Below, one piece after another: positions 1-5,975 of a stretch of DNA of 11,014 nt. This DNA is from Gemmatimonadota bacterium. Its GTDB lineage: Bacteria; Gemmatimonadota; Gemmatimonadetes; Longimicrobiales; Longimicrobiaceae. The position numbers were made by a program, and so were the translations under genes. The stretch is taken from positions 1 to 11,014 of the forward strand of contig JAHWJV010000070.1 in NCBI GenBank assembly GCA_019348265.1, read 5' to 3'. The notes beneath the pieces were generated by a model that was given only the letters and a program-made list of their open reading frames with translations, was not told the DNA's origin and did not search any database. Each line of letters opens with the position of its first letter. Within the stretch, counting starts at the first letter, position 1.

Positions 1-45
1 GAGTAGGTCTGCGTCCGGGTTAGCCGGAAGTATTCGGACATTTGA

Positions 46-193
46 GCTATCAGCTATCAGCTATCAGTCAACAGATTTCAGGTTCTCAGGCGTTGCCGCT
101 GATCCGAACGATACGTCGAAGCGTGGGCCCTCGCGAGCCACAGCCGCAAGCCTCGACATCGGTGACTGATAGCGGATAGCTGATAGCGGATAG
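46..193. repeat. Heptad inverted-repeat element 1 (CTATCAG type)
   Basis: The left arm has three tandem CTATCAG units (47-67). The right arm has four units of the reverse complement, alternating CTGATAG (166-172, 180-186) and CGGATAG (173-179, 187-193). Positions 46-69 can pair with 164-187 over 24 bp with one A/G mismatch, around a 94-base spacer. The 7-base period continues in decayed form past the left arm: CAG recurs at 65, 72 and 79, then at 87. No open frame of known type lies inside, and I see no gene or clear signal in the flanks 1-45 and 194-255. The right arm ends about 60 bases before the BON lipoprotein gene. The repeat is seen directly; its function is unknown. Confidence 0.85.
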
Positions 194-255
194 CCTTTTG
201 TGGCCTCCCGCTTGCAACCTCCGCCGCGAAACCGTTGCACGCCTGACTCGGAGCC

Positions 256-642
256 ATGCCTACATTCCGCGGGTCGTCTGCGCGCCGCGGCGCGCTGTTG
301 GTCGCTTGTCTGGAGATGTCAATCGCGGGATGCAGCGTCCTCGGACGCTCCGATCGGCCGCTCGACCGGACGGAGGACCCCAGGATCGCGCAGGAGGTCC
401 GCGCCCGGATCGCCGCGGAGCCGTCGCTGGCCGGCGCCAGCATCCGCGTCGAGGTGAACGGCGCGGTGGTCCTCCTTCACGGGGGCGTCGATGGGATCGG
501 TGCGTGGCAGTGCGCCATCACCACCAGCGGCCTCGTTCGCGGCGTACGCAGCGTCGCCGACTACCTCGTTATCGGCCGCGGCCCTCGGGATATCCAGTGC
601 CTGGCGCCGCGACCCGAAACGGCCGTCATTCCCGGACGGTAG
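256..642 (+). CDS. BON-domain lipoprotein (small, hypothetical)
   Basis: This 128-residue protein starts with a basic stretch (Arg5, Arg10, Arg11), a hydrophobic segment at about 12-25 and a lipobox IAGC with the acylated Cys at 26, so it should be exported and lipid-anchored. Residues about 40-108 fit a BON domain: an initial helix (DPRIAQEVRARIAAE), the strand pattern IRVEVNGAVVLLHGGV, then a helix ending in VRGVRSVADYLVI. BON domains (as in OsmY) are thought to bind membranes or other envelope polymers. The ATG at 256 has CGGAG just upstream at 249-253, which is unusually close. The gene ends 49 bases before the lytic transglycosylase on the same strand, so the two may form a small envelope operon. 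The precise role is unknown; the domain call is good, the start less certain. Confidence 0.72.
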   Translation: MPTFRGSSARRGALLVACLEMSIAGCSVLGRSDRPLDRTEDPRIAQEVRARIAAEPSLAGASIRVEVNGAVVLLHGGVDGIGAWQCAITTSGLVRGVRSVADYLVIGRGPRDIQCLAPRPETAVIPGR

Positions 643-691
643 TTCCGCTCGGCGGGCGCCGAGGTTAGATTCCCTCTGCCCTTCCCGCCGC

Positions 692-1429
692 ATGCATGAA
701 GTCGACTCCCCGATTTACATGTCCTCCAGAGCTCGTGCCAACCCTACGCGGCTCGCCGCACAGGAAGTTTCAGACGTCGTCGCGCTCCTGCGGCTGACGC
801 TGACCGTTCTGTGCAGTGCCATGCTGGTCTCGACCGTTCCGCCGCTCCGCGGTGTAATGGGCGTGCTGCGGCATACCGTGCTGGCGGCGATCGAGGTGAG
901 CAGATCGACCGACGCGAGCCGCGTCGCCATCGCGCGCTACGCGCTGCGCTACGGGATCCCGTACGAGTTCGCGGCCACGATCCAGAGGATCGCGGAGGAG
1001 GAGGGGGTCGATCCGGAGCTGGCCTTCCGGCTCGTGCAGGTCGAGAGCAGATTTCACGACCGGGCCGTGAGCCCGGTCGGCGCGCGCGGGTTGACGCAGC
1101 TGATGCCGCGCACCGCCGAGTCGCTGAAGCCCGGAATCACCCCCGAGGAGATCTTCGACCGTGAGACCAATCTGCGGCTCGGGTTCCGCTACCTGCACGG
1201 GCTCCTGGACCGCTACGACGGCCGGGTCCCCGAAGCACTGCACGCGTACAACCGCGGGCCCGGCACGGTGAGCCGGATCCGCTCCGCTGGCGGTGATCCG
1301 GCCAATGGGTACGCCGACCGGGTACTCGGGACCGGAGGGCCGGAAGCGTACGGCGGCAGCGGCTTCCTCTCTTCCGCACGTGCGCCGCGCGGTCTCGCAC
1401 CGAGCCGCGTCTCGCCACCGAGCGACTGA
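692..1429 (+). CDS. Lytic transglycosylase, family 1 (SLT domain)
   Basis: This is a membrane-anchored murein lytic transglycosylase that would cleave peptidoglycan between N-acetylmuramic acid and N-acetylglucosamine, leaving 1,6-anhydro ends. From the ATG at 692 it has 245 residues. A hydrophobic segment at about 28-58 is a likely signal anchor. The SLT domain spans about 85-212: catalytic Glu118 in VQVESRF, then GARGLTQLMPRTAESL (131-145), then HAYNRGPG (184-191) and GYADRVLG (206-213). The last 30 or so residues are Gly/Ser/Pro-rich and look disordered. There is no convincing ribosome site before 692. In-frame ATGs at 719 and 821 are alternatives; the one at 821 would begin just inside the hydrophobic segment. 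The neighbour upstream is an envelope lipoprotein, and a terminator follows 37 bases after the stop. Confidence 0.88.
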   Translation: MHEVDSPIYMSSRARANPTRLAAQEVSDVVALLRLTLTVLCSAMLVSTVPPLRGVMGVLRHTVLAAIEVSRSTDASRVAIARYALRYGIPYEFAATIQRIAEEEGVDPELAFRLVQVESRFHDRAVSPVGARGLTQLMPRTAESLKPGITPEEIFDRETNLRLGFRYLHGLLDRYDGRVPEALHAYNRGPGTVSRIRSAGGDPANGYADRVLGTGGPEAYGGSGFLSSARAPRGLAPSRVSPPSD

Positions 1430-1466
1430 GCTGAGCCGAACGCGGCGACACCGGCCGCCACAGCAC

Positions 1467-1502
1467 CACGAAAGCCCACGCCCTTCGGTGTGGGCTTTCG
1501 TG
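1467..1502. terminator. Bidirectional-looking intrinsic terminator
   Basis: A perfect 13-bp inverted repeat, CACGAAAGCCCAC (1467-1479) and GTGGGCTTTCGTG (1490-1502), encloses a 10-base loop containing the stable C(UUCG)G motif (1483-1488). The AAAGCCC...GGGCTTT form is common in bacterial terminators that work in both directions. The T-run is short (TTT within the stem) and is followed by CG rather than a long U-tract. It lies between the transglycosylase stop and the fadJ-like gene, as expected for separating two transcription units. Confidence 0.75.
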
Positions 1503-1508
1503 CGATTG

Positions 1509-1553
1509 GCGCATTCCGTGCGGACCTCGTCGCCGCGCATTCCGCAGCTGCGG
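1509..1553. promoter_or_regulatory. Short direct repeat and palindrome before the fadJ-like gene
   Basis: GCGCATTCCG occurs twice (1509-1518 and 1535-1544), 26 bases apart start to start. The second copy runs into the perfect 12-base palindrome CCGCAGCTGCGG (1542-1553). These could form an operator for a fatty-acid-responsive repressor, but in DNA this GC-rich such repeats also arise by chance. No clear -35/-10 pair was seen in 1503-1587. Confidence 0.2.
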
Positions 1554-1587
1554 CAGGGGCGATCACCGGGTTCCAGGGAGGGGGCGG

Positions 1588-3744
1588 ATGGAGGCTACCG
1601 GGCCGGAGAGGGGTAGCGGCCGCGCGTCGGTTCACATGCTGGTCGAGCAGGGGGTCGCGATGATCTCGATCGACCAGAAGGGGAAGCCGGTAAACGTGCT
1701 CTCCCGCGCCCTCGTGGACGAGCTGACCCGCGCGATCCGGCGTCTCGAGGGAGGGGAGGCGCGGGCGGCGGTGATCCTGTCGGGCAAGCCGGGCGTCTGG
1801 ATCGCGGGCGCTGACATCGATGAGCTCAAGGAGATCCGCACGGCGGCCGACGGGCAGCGCCTGAGCCGGAGCGCGCACGAGCTGCTGGGGCGGCTCGAGA
1901 ACCTGGAGATCCCGGTCGTCGCCGCGATCGATGGCGCCGCGCTCGGTGGCGGGCTCGAGCTCGCCCTCGCCTGCACCTACCGCATCGCCAGCGAATCCGA
2001 CAGGACCAAGCTCGGGCTGCCTGAGGTGCAGCTGGGCCTGTTGCCGGGCGCCGGCGGGACGCAGCGCCTCCCCCGCCTGATCGGCCTCCGCGCAGCTCTC
2101 GACCTGATCCTTACCGGCAAGCAGCTGGATGGCCGGCGCGCCAGGAAGATCGGGCTCGTGGACGAGGTCGTTCCGGGCGCGGCTCTCTCCCGCATCGCCA
2201 GGCAGGTCGCCCTCGATCTCGCGGGGGGACGCAAGGAGCCGCGCGCCGGCCGGCCCAAAGGCTCGCCAGAGTGGATGGAGAACCTGCCGGGCGTGCGCGG
2301 GCTGATCCTGCGGAAAGCCCGCGAAGGGGTGATGGAAAAGACGCACGGGCTCTACCCGGCCCCTCTCCGAATCCTCGACGTGGTGCAGCGCGGGCTCGAC
2401 CGGCCCGTTCGGGAAGGCTTCGAGCTGGAAGCGGAAGCGTTCGGGGAGCTCAGCGTCTCGCCGGAGGCGCGGGGTCTGATTCACGTCTTCTTCGCGACCA
2501 CGGCCGCCAAGAACGATCCCGATCTCGCTGTCGACGCGGCGCCGCGCGACGTGGAGCGCGTCGCGGTGGTGGGAGCGGGGTTCATGGGCGCCGGGATCGC
2601 GGTCGTCTCGGCGGAGAGCGGGCTCCGCGTGCGGCTCAAGGACGTCTCCGCCGAAGCGGTCGGTAAGGGCCTGCGCACCGCCACCGCCAGCCTCGTCGAG
2701 CGCGCACGCCGCCGTAAGCGCCCGGAATTCGAGATCACGGCCCTTACCGACCGCGTCGAGCCGGCGACGGAGTATACGGGGTTCGGCACCGTCGACCTCG
2801 TGGTCGAAGCAGTCTACGAGGATGTCGCCCTCAAGCACCGCGTTATCCGCGAGGTGGAGGCCGCCGCCGGACCAGGGACCATCCTCGGGTCCAACACCTC
2901 CACCATCCCCATCACCACCCTCGCGGAAGGCTCCACCCGGCCCGAGAGCCTCATCGGGCTACACTTCTTCTCGCCCGTCGAGAAGATGCCCCTTCTGGAG
3001 ATGATCGTCACCCCGCACACCTCTCCGGAGGTGACCGCCACGTCGCATCGCTGGGCGAAGCGGATCGGGAAGACCCCGATCATCGTCAACGATGCGCCGG
3101 GCTTCTACGTCAACCGCATCCTCGGCCCATACATGAACGAGGCCGCCCTTCTGCTGCAGGAGGGCGTGCCGATGGACCAGATCGACCGCTCCATGGTCGA
3201 GTGGGGATTCCCGGTCGGGCCCATAACCCTGTTCGACGAGGTCGGCCTCGACGTCGCCGGCAAATCGGGAAAGATCCTGCAGGAGGCGTTCGGCGACAGG
3301 GTGCGCCCGAACGACGTGCTTTCGAGGATGATCGAGGACGGTCGGCTCGGAAGGAAGAACGGCCGCGGCTTCTATCGGTACGACGGGAAGAAGAAGGGTG
3401 GCCCCGACGAGAGCGCCTATGCGCTGATCGGCGCGCCCACGCGTCGGCGCGCGCCCGCCGCCGAGATCCAGGAGCGGCTCGTTCTCGGGATGATCAACGA
3501 GGCGGTGCGGGCATTGGAGGAAGGGGTTCTGCGCAGCGCGCGGGACGGCGATGTCGGCGCGGTGATGGGCTTCGGCTTCCCGCCCTTTCGCGGCGGGCCG
3601 TTCTGGTACCTGGACAATGAGGGAGCGGAGGGCATTCTCGCCCGTCTGCGCGCTCTCGAGGCCGCCCATGGCACGCGCTTCGCGCCCGCGCCTTCGCTCG
3701 TGCGGAAGGCGGAGGCGGGCGAGCGCTTCAGCCCCGGCGCCTGA
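1588..3744 (+). CDS. fadJ: Bifunctional enoyl-CoA hydratase / 3-hydroxyacyl-CoA dehydrogenase (FadJ-like)
   Basis: This 718-residue cytosolic protein should carry out two successive steps of fatty-acid beta-oxidation: hydration of trans-2-enoyl-CoA, then NAD-dependent oxidation of L-3-hydroxyacyl-CoA. The N-terminal crotonase domain (about 15-195) has the oxyanion-hole motif IAGADI (72-77) and both catalytic glutamates, Glu124 in GGGLELAL and Glu146 in LGLPEVQLG. The 22-residue spacing between them is as in FadJ; FadB has 20. The dehydrogenase part has the NAD fold VAVVGAGFMGAGIA (325-338) and the catalytic dyad His459 (GLHFFSP) and Glu471, with Asn436 and Asn501 in SNTST and NDAPGFYVNR. A C-terminal helical repeat follows from about 500. 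Length matches E. coli FadJ. The ribosome site AGGGAGGGGG (1575-1584) supports the ATG at 1588. The thiolase partner (FadI/FadA) is not in the window. The FadJ versus FadB choice is from motif spacing only. Confidence 0.93.
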   Translation: MEATGPERGSGRASVHMLVEQGVAMISIDQKGKPVNVLSRALVDELTRAIRRLEGGEARAAVILSGKPGVWIAGADIDELKEIRTAADGQRLSRSAHELLGRLENLEIPVVAAIDGAALGGGLELALACTYRIASESDRTKLGLPEVQLGLLPGAGGTQRLPRLIGLRAALDLILTGKQLDGRRARKIGLVDEVVPGAALSRIARQVALDLAGGRKEPRAGRPKGSPEWMENLPGVRGLILRKAREGVMEKTHGLYPAPLRILDVVQRGLDRPVREGFELEAEAFGELSVSPEARGLIHVFFATTAAKNDPDLAVDAAPRDVERVAVVGAGFMGAGIAVVSAESGLRVRLKDVSAEAVGKGLRTATASLVERARRRKRPEFEITALTDRVEPATEYTGFGTVDLVVEAVYEDVALKHRVIREVEAAAGPGTILGSNTSTIPITTLAEGSTRPESLIGLHFFSPVEKMPLLEMIVTPHTSPEVTATSHRWAKRIGKTPIIVNDAPGFYVNRILGPYMNEAALLLQEGVPMDQIDRSMVEWGFPVGPITLFDEVGLDVAGKSGKILQEAFGDRVRPNDVLSRMIEDGRLGRKNGRGFYRYDGKKKGGPDESAYALIGAPTRRRAPAAEIQERLVLGMINEAVRALEEGVLRSARDGDVGAVMGFGFPPFRGGPFWYLDNEGAEGILARLRALEAAHGTRFAPAPSLVRKAEAGERFSPGA

Positions 3745-4327
3745 AGGGGCGCCAGCCCGTCCGGAGATCCGCCGGCAGGTCGTGATAGAGCCGCCACTCC
3801 CGCACCAGCCATGCGATCGCTCCGATCACGATCACGGCGCCGAACACGTGAACCTCGGACAGCCCCAGGCTCCCGATCACCCGCTGTATGGCGCGGCCGA
3901 ATACATAACCGAGCGCCAGGTAGACGGCCGCGAACAGAAAGGCGCCGACTGCGTTATAGGAGTGGTATACCCGTGGCGGCATCCGCGCGGCACCCATCAC
4001 CGTGGGGAGCACGATGCGGAGGCCCATGGCGAAGCGGACTCCGAGCGCCATCAGGTGACCGCGGCGGCGCAGGAGCAGGATCGCGCGCGCGCGCAGCGGA
4101 CGGAGTCCAGGGCGGGAGCGAAGGAAGCGGGCGCCATAGGTCCGGCCGAGCCAGTAGTACAGGCCGTCGCTGCATATGCCGCCAGCCGTACCGAGCAACA
4201 GCGTGGGCAGCAGCGGAAGGTAGCCGTGGTGCACCGCGTACCCGGCCAGGAGGAGGGCCATCTCGCCCTCTATCATCAACCCGGCAAACACGGCCCACGG
4301 GCCGAACTGCTCGATCCACTGCTCCAC
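3728..4327 (-). CDS. DedA/VTT-family integral membrane protein
   Basis: This 199-residue inner-membrane protein has the DedA (SNARE-associated/VTT) pattern. An N-terminal amphipathic stretch leads into a hydrophobic re-entrant region with Glu20 and Glu22. Then come GGICSDGLYYWLGRTYG (49-65), the family's G-D-x-x-x-Y-x-x-G-R signature with Asp54, and VRFAMGLRIVLPTVMGAARM (97-116), followed by two to three transmembrane helices to about 174. Arg98 and Arg104 have the six-residue spacing of the two arginines reported as essential in E. coli YqjA/YghB. Family members are linked to lipid (undecaprenyl phosphate or phospholipid) flipping and membrane-potential maintenance; the substrate here cannot be told. 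The start is GTG (4325-4327); an in-frame stop lies five codons upstream at 4340-4342, so little extension is possible. No ribosome site is evident. Its 3' end overlaps the fadJ-like gene by 17 bp, tail to tail. Confidence 0.88.
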   Translation of the reverse strand: MEQWIEQFGPWAVFAGLMIEGEMALLLAGYAVHHGYLPLLPTLLLGTAGGICSDGLYYWLGRTYGARFLRSRPGLRPLRARAILLLRRRGHLMALGVRFAMGLRIVLPTVMGAARMPPRVYHSYNAVGAFLFAAVYLALGYVFGRAIQRVIGSLGLSEVHVFGAVIVIGAIAWLVREWRLYHDLPADLRTGWRPFRRRG

Positions 4328-4338
4328 GGCTAACCGCG

Positions 4339-4476
4339 ATTATGAATGATGAATGATGAATGATGAATTACCGGCTGTGAATACAGCCTATGCAATGATA
4401 GACCCAGCGGTGTGGATGAGCACATCCTCGGCTCCCCTAAGTGATCATTCATCATCCATCATTCATCATTCATAAT
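4339..4476. repeat. Heptad inverted-repeat element 2 (ATGAATG type)
   Basis: The left arm has three ATGAATG units and a fourth ATGAATT (4342-4369). The right arm has four units of the complement, CATTCAT, CATCCAT, CATTCAT, CATTCAT (4446-4473). With three flanking bases on each side, 4339-4368 can pair with 4447-4476 over 30 bp with one mismatch, around a 78-base spacer. Within the spacer a small hairpin GGCTGT-GAAT-ACAGCC (4373-4388) also forms. The element fills nearly the whole gap between the divergent dedA-like and yccU-like genes: it begins 11 bases upstream of the dedA-like start and ends 5 bases before the yccU-like start. Any promoter for either gene must lie inside it or inside the other gene, so the arms probably form the mRNA leaders. 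No transposase or target-site duplication is seen. Confidence 0.85.
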
Positions 4477-4481
4477 AGGCC

Positions 4482-4919
4482 ATGGATTGGCGCGAAAACC
4501 TGATCGACGACCCGGCTGGTATCGCCGACATCCTCCGCTCCGCGCGCCGCGTCGCGGTCCTCGGCATCAAGACCGAGGCGCAGTCGACGCAGCCGGCGTT
4601 CTACGTCCCCGAGTACCTGAAGCGCGCCGGGTACACCGTGGTCCCCGTCCCCGTCTACTATCCCGACGCGACAGAGATTATAGGCGAGCGGGTCTACCGG
4701 TCCGTGTCGGCGATCCCCGAAAAGGTAGACCTGGTGATCGTATTCCGCCGCTCGGTGGACGTACCGCCGCACGTCGACGACCTCATCCAGGCTCGGCCGG
4801 GCGCGGTCTGGATGCAGTCGGGGATCCGCCACGACGACGCGGCAAGGCGCCTCGCGGAAGCCGGAATCAAGGTCGTGCAGAACCGCTGTGCCATGGTGGA
4901 GCATCGGCGTGTCGCCTGA
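4482..4919 (+). CDS. CoA-binding domain protein (YccU-like)
   Basis: A single CoA-binding Rossmann domain makes up all 145 residues, the usual length of the family (CoA_binding_2). The N-terminal glycine-containing strand VAVLGIKTE (24-32) corresponds to the nucleotide-binding loop of succinyl-CoA synthetase alpha. It is followed by YLKRAGYTVVPVPV (45-58), the central strand VDLVIVFRR (82-90) and a typical C-terminus: WMQSGIRHDDAARRLAEAG (110-128) and VVQNRCAMVEH (131-141). The family is thought to bind CoA; no reaction is established. The ATG at 4482 lies 5 bases after the heptad repeat. Only a weak TAGG (4476-4479) could act as ribosome site, and it is too close, so translation may be leaderless or weak. 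A 263-base gap separates it from actA. Confidence 0.88.
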   Translation: MDWRENLIDDPAGIADILRSARRVAVLGIKTEAQSTQPAFYVPEYLKRAGYTVVPVPVYYPDATEIIGERVYRSVSAIPEKVDLVIVFRRSVDVPPHVDDLIQARPGAVWMQSGIRHDDAARRLAEAGIKVVQNRCAMVEHRRVA

Positions 4920-4971
4920 CGCTCGCGCGCAGGTCGCTCCTAAGCAAGCGGTTAGCCGGATGGTTCGCGCT

Positions 4972-4990
4972 TGTGGGAGTTTTCCCCACA
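4972..4990. promoter_or_regulatory. Inverted repeat TGTGGG/CCCACA in the act leader
   Basis: TGTGGG (4972-4977) and CCCACA (4985-4990) pair, and G4979 can pair with C4984 over a bulged A to leave a TTTT loop. It sits 53 bases after the yccU-like stop, at the start of an AT-richer patch. There is no T-tract after it on either strand, so it is a poor intrinsic terminator. A protein-binding operator or a weak yccU terminator are both possible. Confidence 0.35.
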
Positions 4991-5013
4991 GAAAATGTAA
5001 GGGGAATGTTCTA

Positions 5014-5042
5014 TTGCCCGCCGGTATAGGCCCGTGTTATAT
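5014..5042 (+). promoter_or_regulatory. Possible act operon promoter
   Basis: TTGCCC (5014-5019) is separated by 17 bases from TTATAT (5037-5042). The first matches the sigma-70 -35 consensus at 4 of 6 positions and the second is a weak -10. This is the most AT-rich stretch ahead of actA (start 5183) and would leave a leader of about 130 bases. The call rests on position and composition more than on match quality; TATAGG at 5025-5030 is an alternative -10. Confidence 0.22.
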
Positions 5043-5062
5043 GGGGGTGTTTTCGTTTACCG

Positions 5063-5087
5063 CGCGCCGGATTCCGCAGCCGGCGCG
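5063..5087. promoter_or_regulatory. GC-rich hairpin upstream of actA
   Basis: A perfect 8-bp inverted repeat, CGCGCCGG (5063-5070) and CCGGCGCG (5080-5087), has a 9-base loop. It lies between the AT-rich patch and actA, about 95 bases upstream of the start. No T-run follows on either strand, so it is not a standard terminator. If the transcript starts near 5050 this would be the first structure in the leader of the act mRNA. Chance cannot be excluded given the GC content. Confidence 0.35.
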
Positions 5088-5090
5088 TCG

Positions 5091-5186
5091 ATGATCGGGA
5101 GGAAGCTCGTGGGGGATCTCCGGGTGCGCTGGCCGGAGTCTCGTGAATCCTATGTCGACTGCTGCAAGCTGAGACGCTCGCTATGA
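5091..5186 (+). other. Possible 31-codon leader ORF overlapping actA
   Basis: An open frame from ATG 5091 encodes 31 residues (MIGRKLVGDLRV...) and its TGA (5184-5186) overlaps the actA ATG (5183-5185) as ATGA, the arrangement typical of translational coupling. There is no clear ribosome site before 5091 and the peptide resembles nothing I recognise. The actA start itself has no good Shine-Dalgarno sequence, which makes coupling thinkable. A chance open frame is at least as likely. Confidence 0.15.
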
Positions 5187-5869
5187 CTAGAGTCCTCTCC
5201 ATTTCCGGGATCGCGGTGCTCGCTGCCGTCGCGCTGGCCGGCTGCCGCGGCCCGGGGGAGCAGGATCCGGACGATGCACCGGACCAGCCGATCGCCTTCT
5301 ACCACAACGTGCACGCGGGGCAGAATCAGATCCCCTGCATGTACTGTCACTACTCCGCCGACCGCTCCGTCGACGCCGGCCTCCCAGCGGTGCGCGTTTG
5401 CGTCGGGTGCCACGTGCCCGGGAGCGCGACGGCCCCCCCGGCCCAGGCGTCTCTCGCTTTCCCCACGGCGGATCGCGACTCGACCTGGAACGCCGAGGCG
5501 AACAAGCTGGTGAGCTACTGGAAGAACCAGGAGGCGATTCCGTGGGTGCGCATCCATCGCGTGCCCGAGCACGTTCGCTTCCCGCACAACATGCACGTCC
5601 GCGCGGGGCTCCAGTGCCAGACCTGCCACGGGCCCGTGCAGGAGATGGAGAAGGTGTACCGCTTCTCCTCGCTGCAGATGGGCTGGTGCATCGATTGCCA
5701 TCGTGGGGAGACCCAGCTGTCGGCGCAGGAGGACGCGTCCGTCCAGCAGAATTCGCCCTTCATCAGGCACCTCCAGCAGGTTCGTTCGTCGGGTGAGAAC
5801 GTAGGTGGCTTCACCGGGGTCCACGAGGACCAGCGCGCGTCCACCGACTGTACGGTGTGTCACTATTAG
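5183..5869 (+). CDS. actA: Alternative Complex III subunit ActA, pentaheme cytochrome c
   Basis: ActA is the multiheme cytochrome of ACIII. It takes electrons from the iron-sulfur clusters of ActB on the periplasmic side and passes them on. The 228-residue protein has five CxxCH heme sites: C52-H56 (CMYCH), C73-H77 (CVGCH), C145-H149 (CQTCH), C169-H173 (CIDCH) and C223-H227 (CTVCH), matching the five hemes of the family. His41, His44, His136 and others could be distal ligands. The N-terminus has a hydrophobic stretch (9-20) ending in a lipobox LAGC with Cys21, suggesting a lipid anchor. The last heme motif is only one residue (Tyr228) from the C-terminus. No strong ribosome site precedes ATG 5183. 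The final codon and TAG stop lie inside the first unit of a heptad repeat that separates it from actB. Confidence 0.95.
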   Translation: MTRVLSISGIAVLAAVALAGCRGPGEQDPDDAPDQPIAFYHNVHAGQNQIPCMYCHYSADRSVDAGLPAVRVCVGCHVPGSATAPPAQASLAFPTADRDSTWNAEANKLVSYWKNQEAIPWVRIHRVPEHVRFPHNMHVRAGLQCQTCHGPVQEMEKVYRFSSLQMGWCIDCHRGETQLSAQEDASVQQNSPFIRHLQQVRSSGENVGGFTGVHEDQRASTDCTVCHY

Positions 5870-5968
5870 CTATCGGCTATCAGCTATCAGCTATCAGTCC
5901 TCTGGTTCCGAGGATGCGAGCTGATGCCGGGCCGGAACCACTGATAGCTGATAGCTGATAGCTGATAG
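5863..5968. repeat. Heptad inverted-repeat element 3 in the actA-actB gap (large hairpin)
   Basis: The left arm has five heptads in register: CTATTAG (5863-5869), CTATCGG (5870-5876) and three CTATCAG (5877-5897). The right arm has four CTGATAG units (5941-5968). Positions 5870-5898 pair with 5940-5968 (29 bp, all Watson-Crick except one G-U). A 5-base bulge (5899-5903) follows, then GGTTCCG (5904-5910) pairs perfectly with CGGAACC (5933-5939), with a 22-base loop. This would be a very stable structure in the act mRNA just downstream of the actA stop and ending 8 bases before the actB ribosome site. It lacks a U-tract, so it probably does not terminate transcription. It could stabilise or process the mRNA or set the ActA:ActB ratio; that is inference. 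Confidence 0.9.
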
Positions 5969-5975
5969 CTTCTCC

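Noticed and set aside
45..195. CRISPR array
   Set aside because: The repeats are 7 bases, contiguous, without unique spacers between units, and inverted across a single central region. No cas genes are present.
78..443. Protein encoded opposite the first repeat and the BON gene
   Set aside because: Part of its translation is simply the heptad repeat read as LSAIS-like peptide; the remainder is the complement of the BON lipoprotein.
1213..2838. Long antisense frame across the transglycosylase end and the fadJ-like gene
   Set aside because: It spans a terminator and two well-supported plus-strand genes, has biased composition and no family resemblance.
4339..4476. Insertion sequence or classical MITE
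   Set aside because: No transposase, no target-site duplication at the edges, and the inverted ends are simple tandem heptads rather than unique terminal repeats. A repeat element of another kind is more likely.
5152..5172. Six-codon ORF (MSTAAS) upstream of actA
   Set aside because: It is too short to assess, has no ribosome site, and overlaps the longer 31-codon frame in a different phase.
5863..5970. Intrinsic terminator after actA
   Set aside because: The hairpin is strong, but CTTCTCC follows it instead of a U-tract, and actB with its own ribosome site comes directly after. Premature termination would remove most of the complex.
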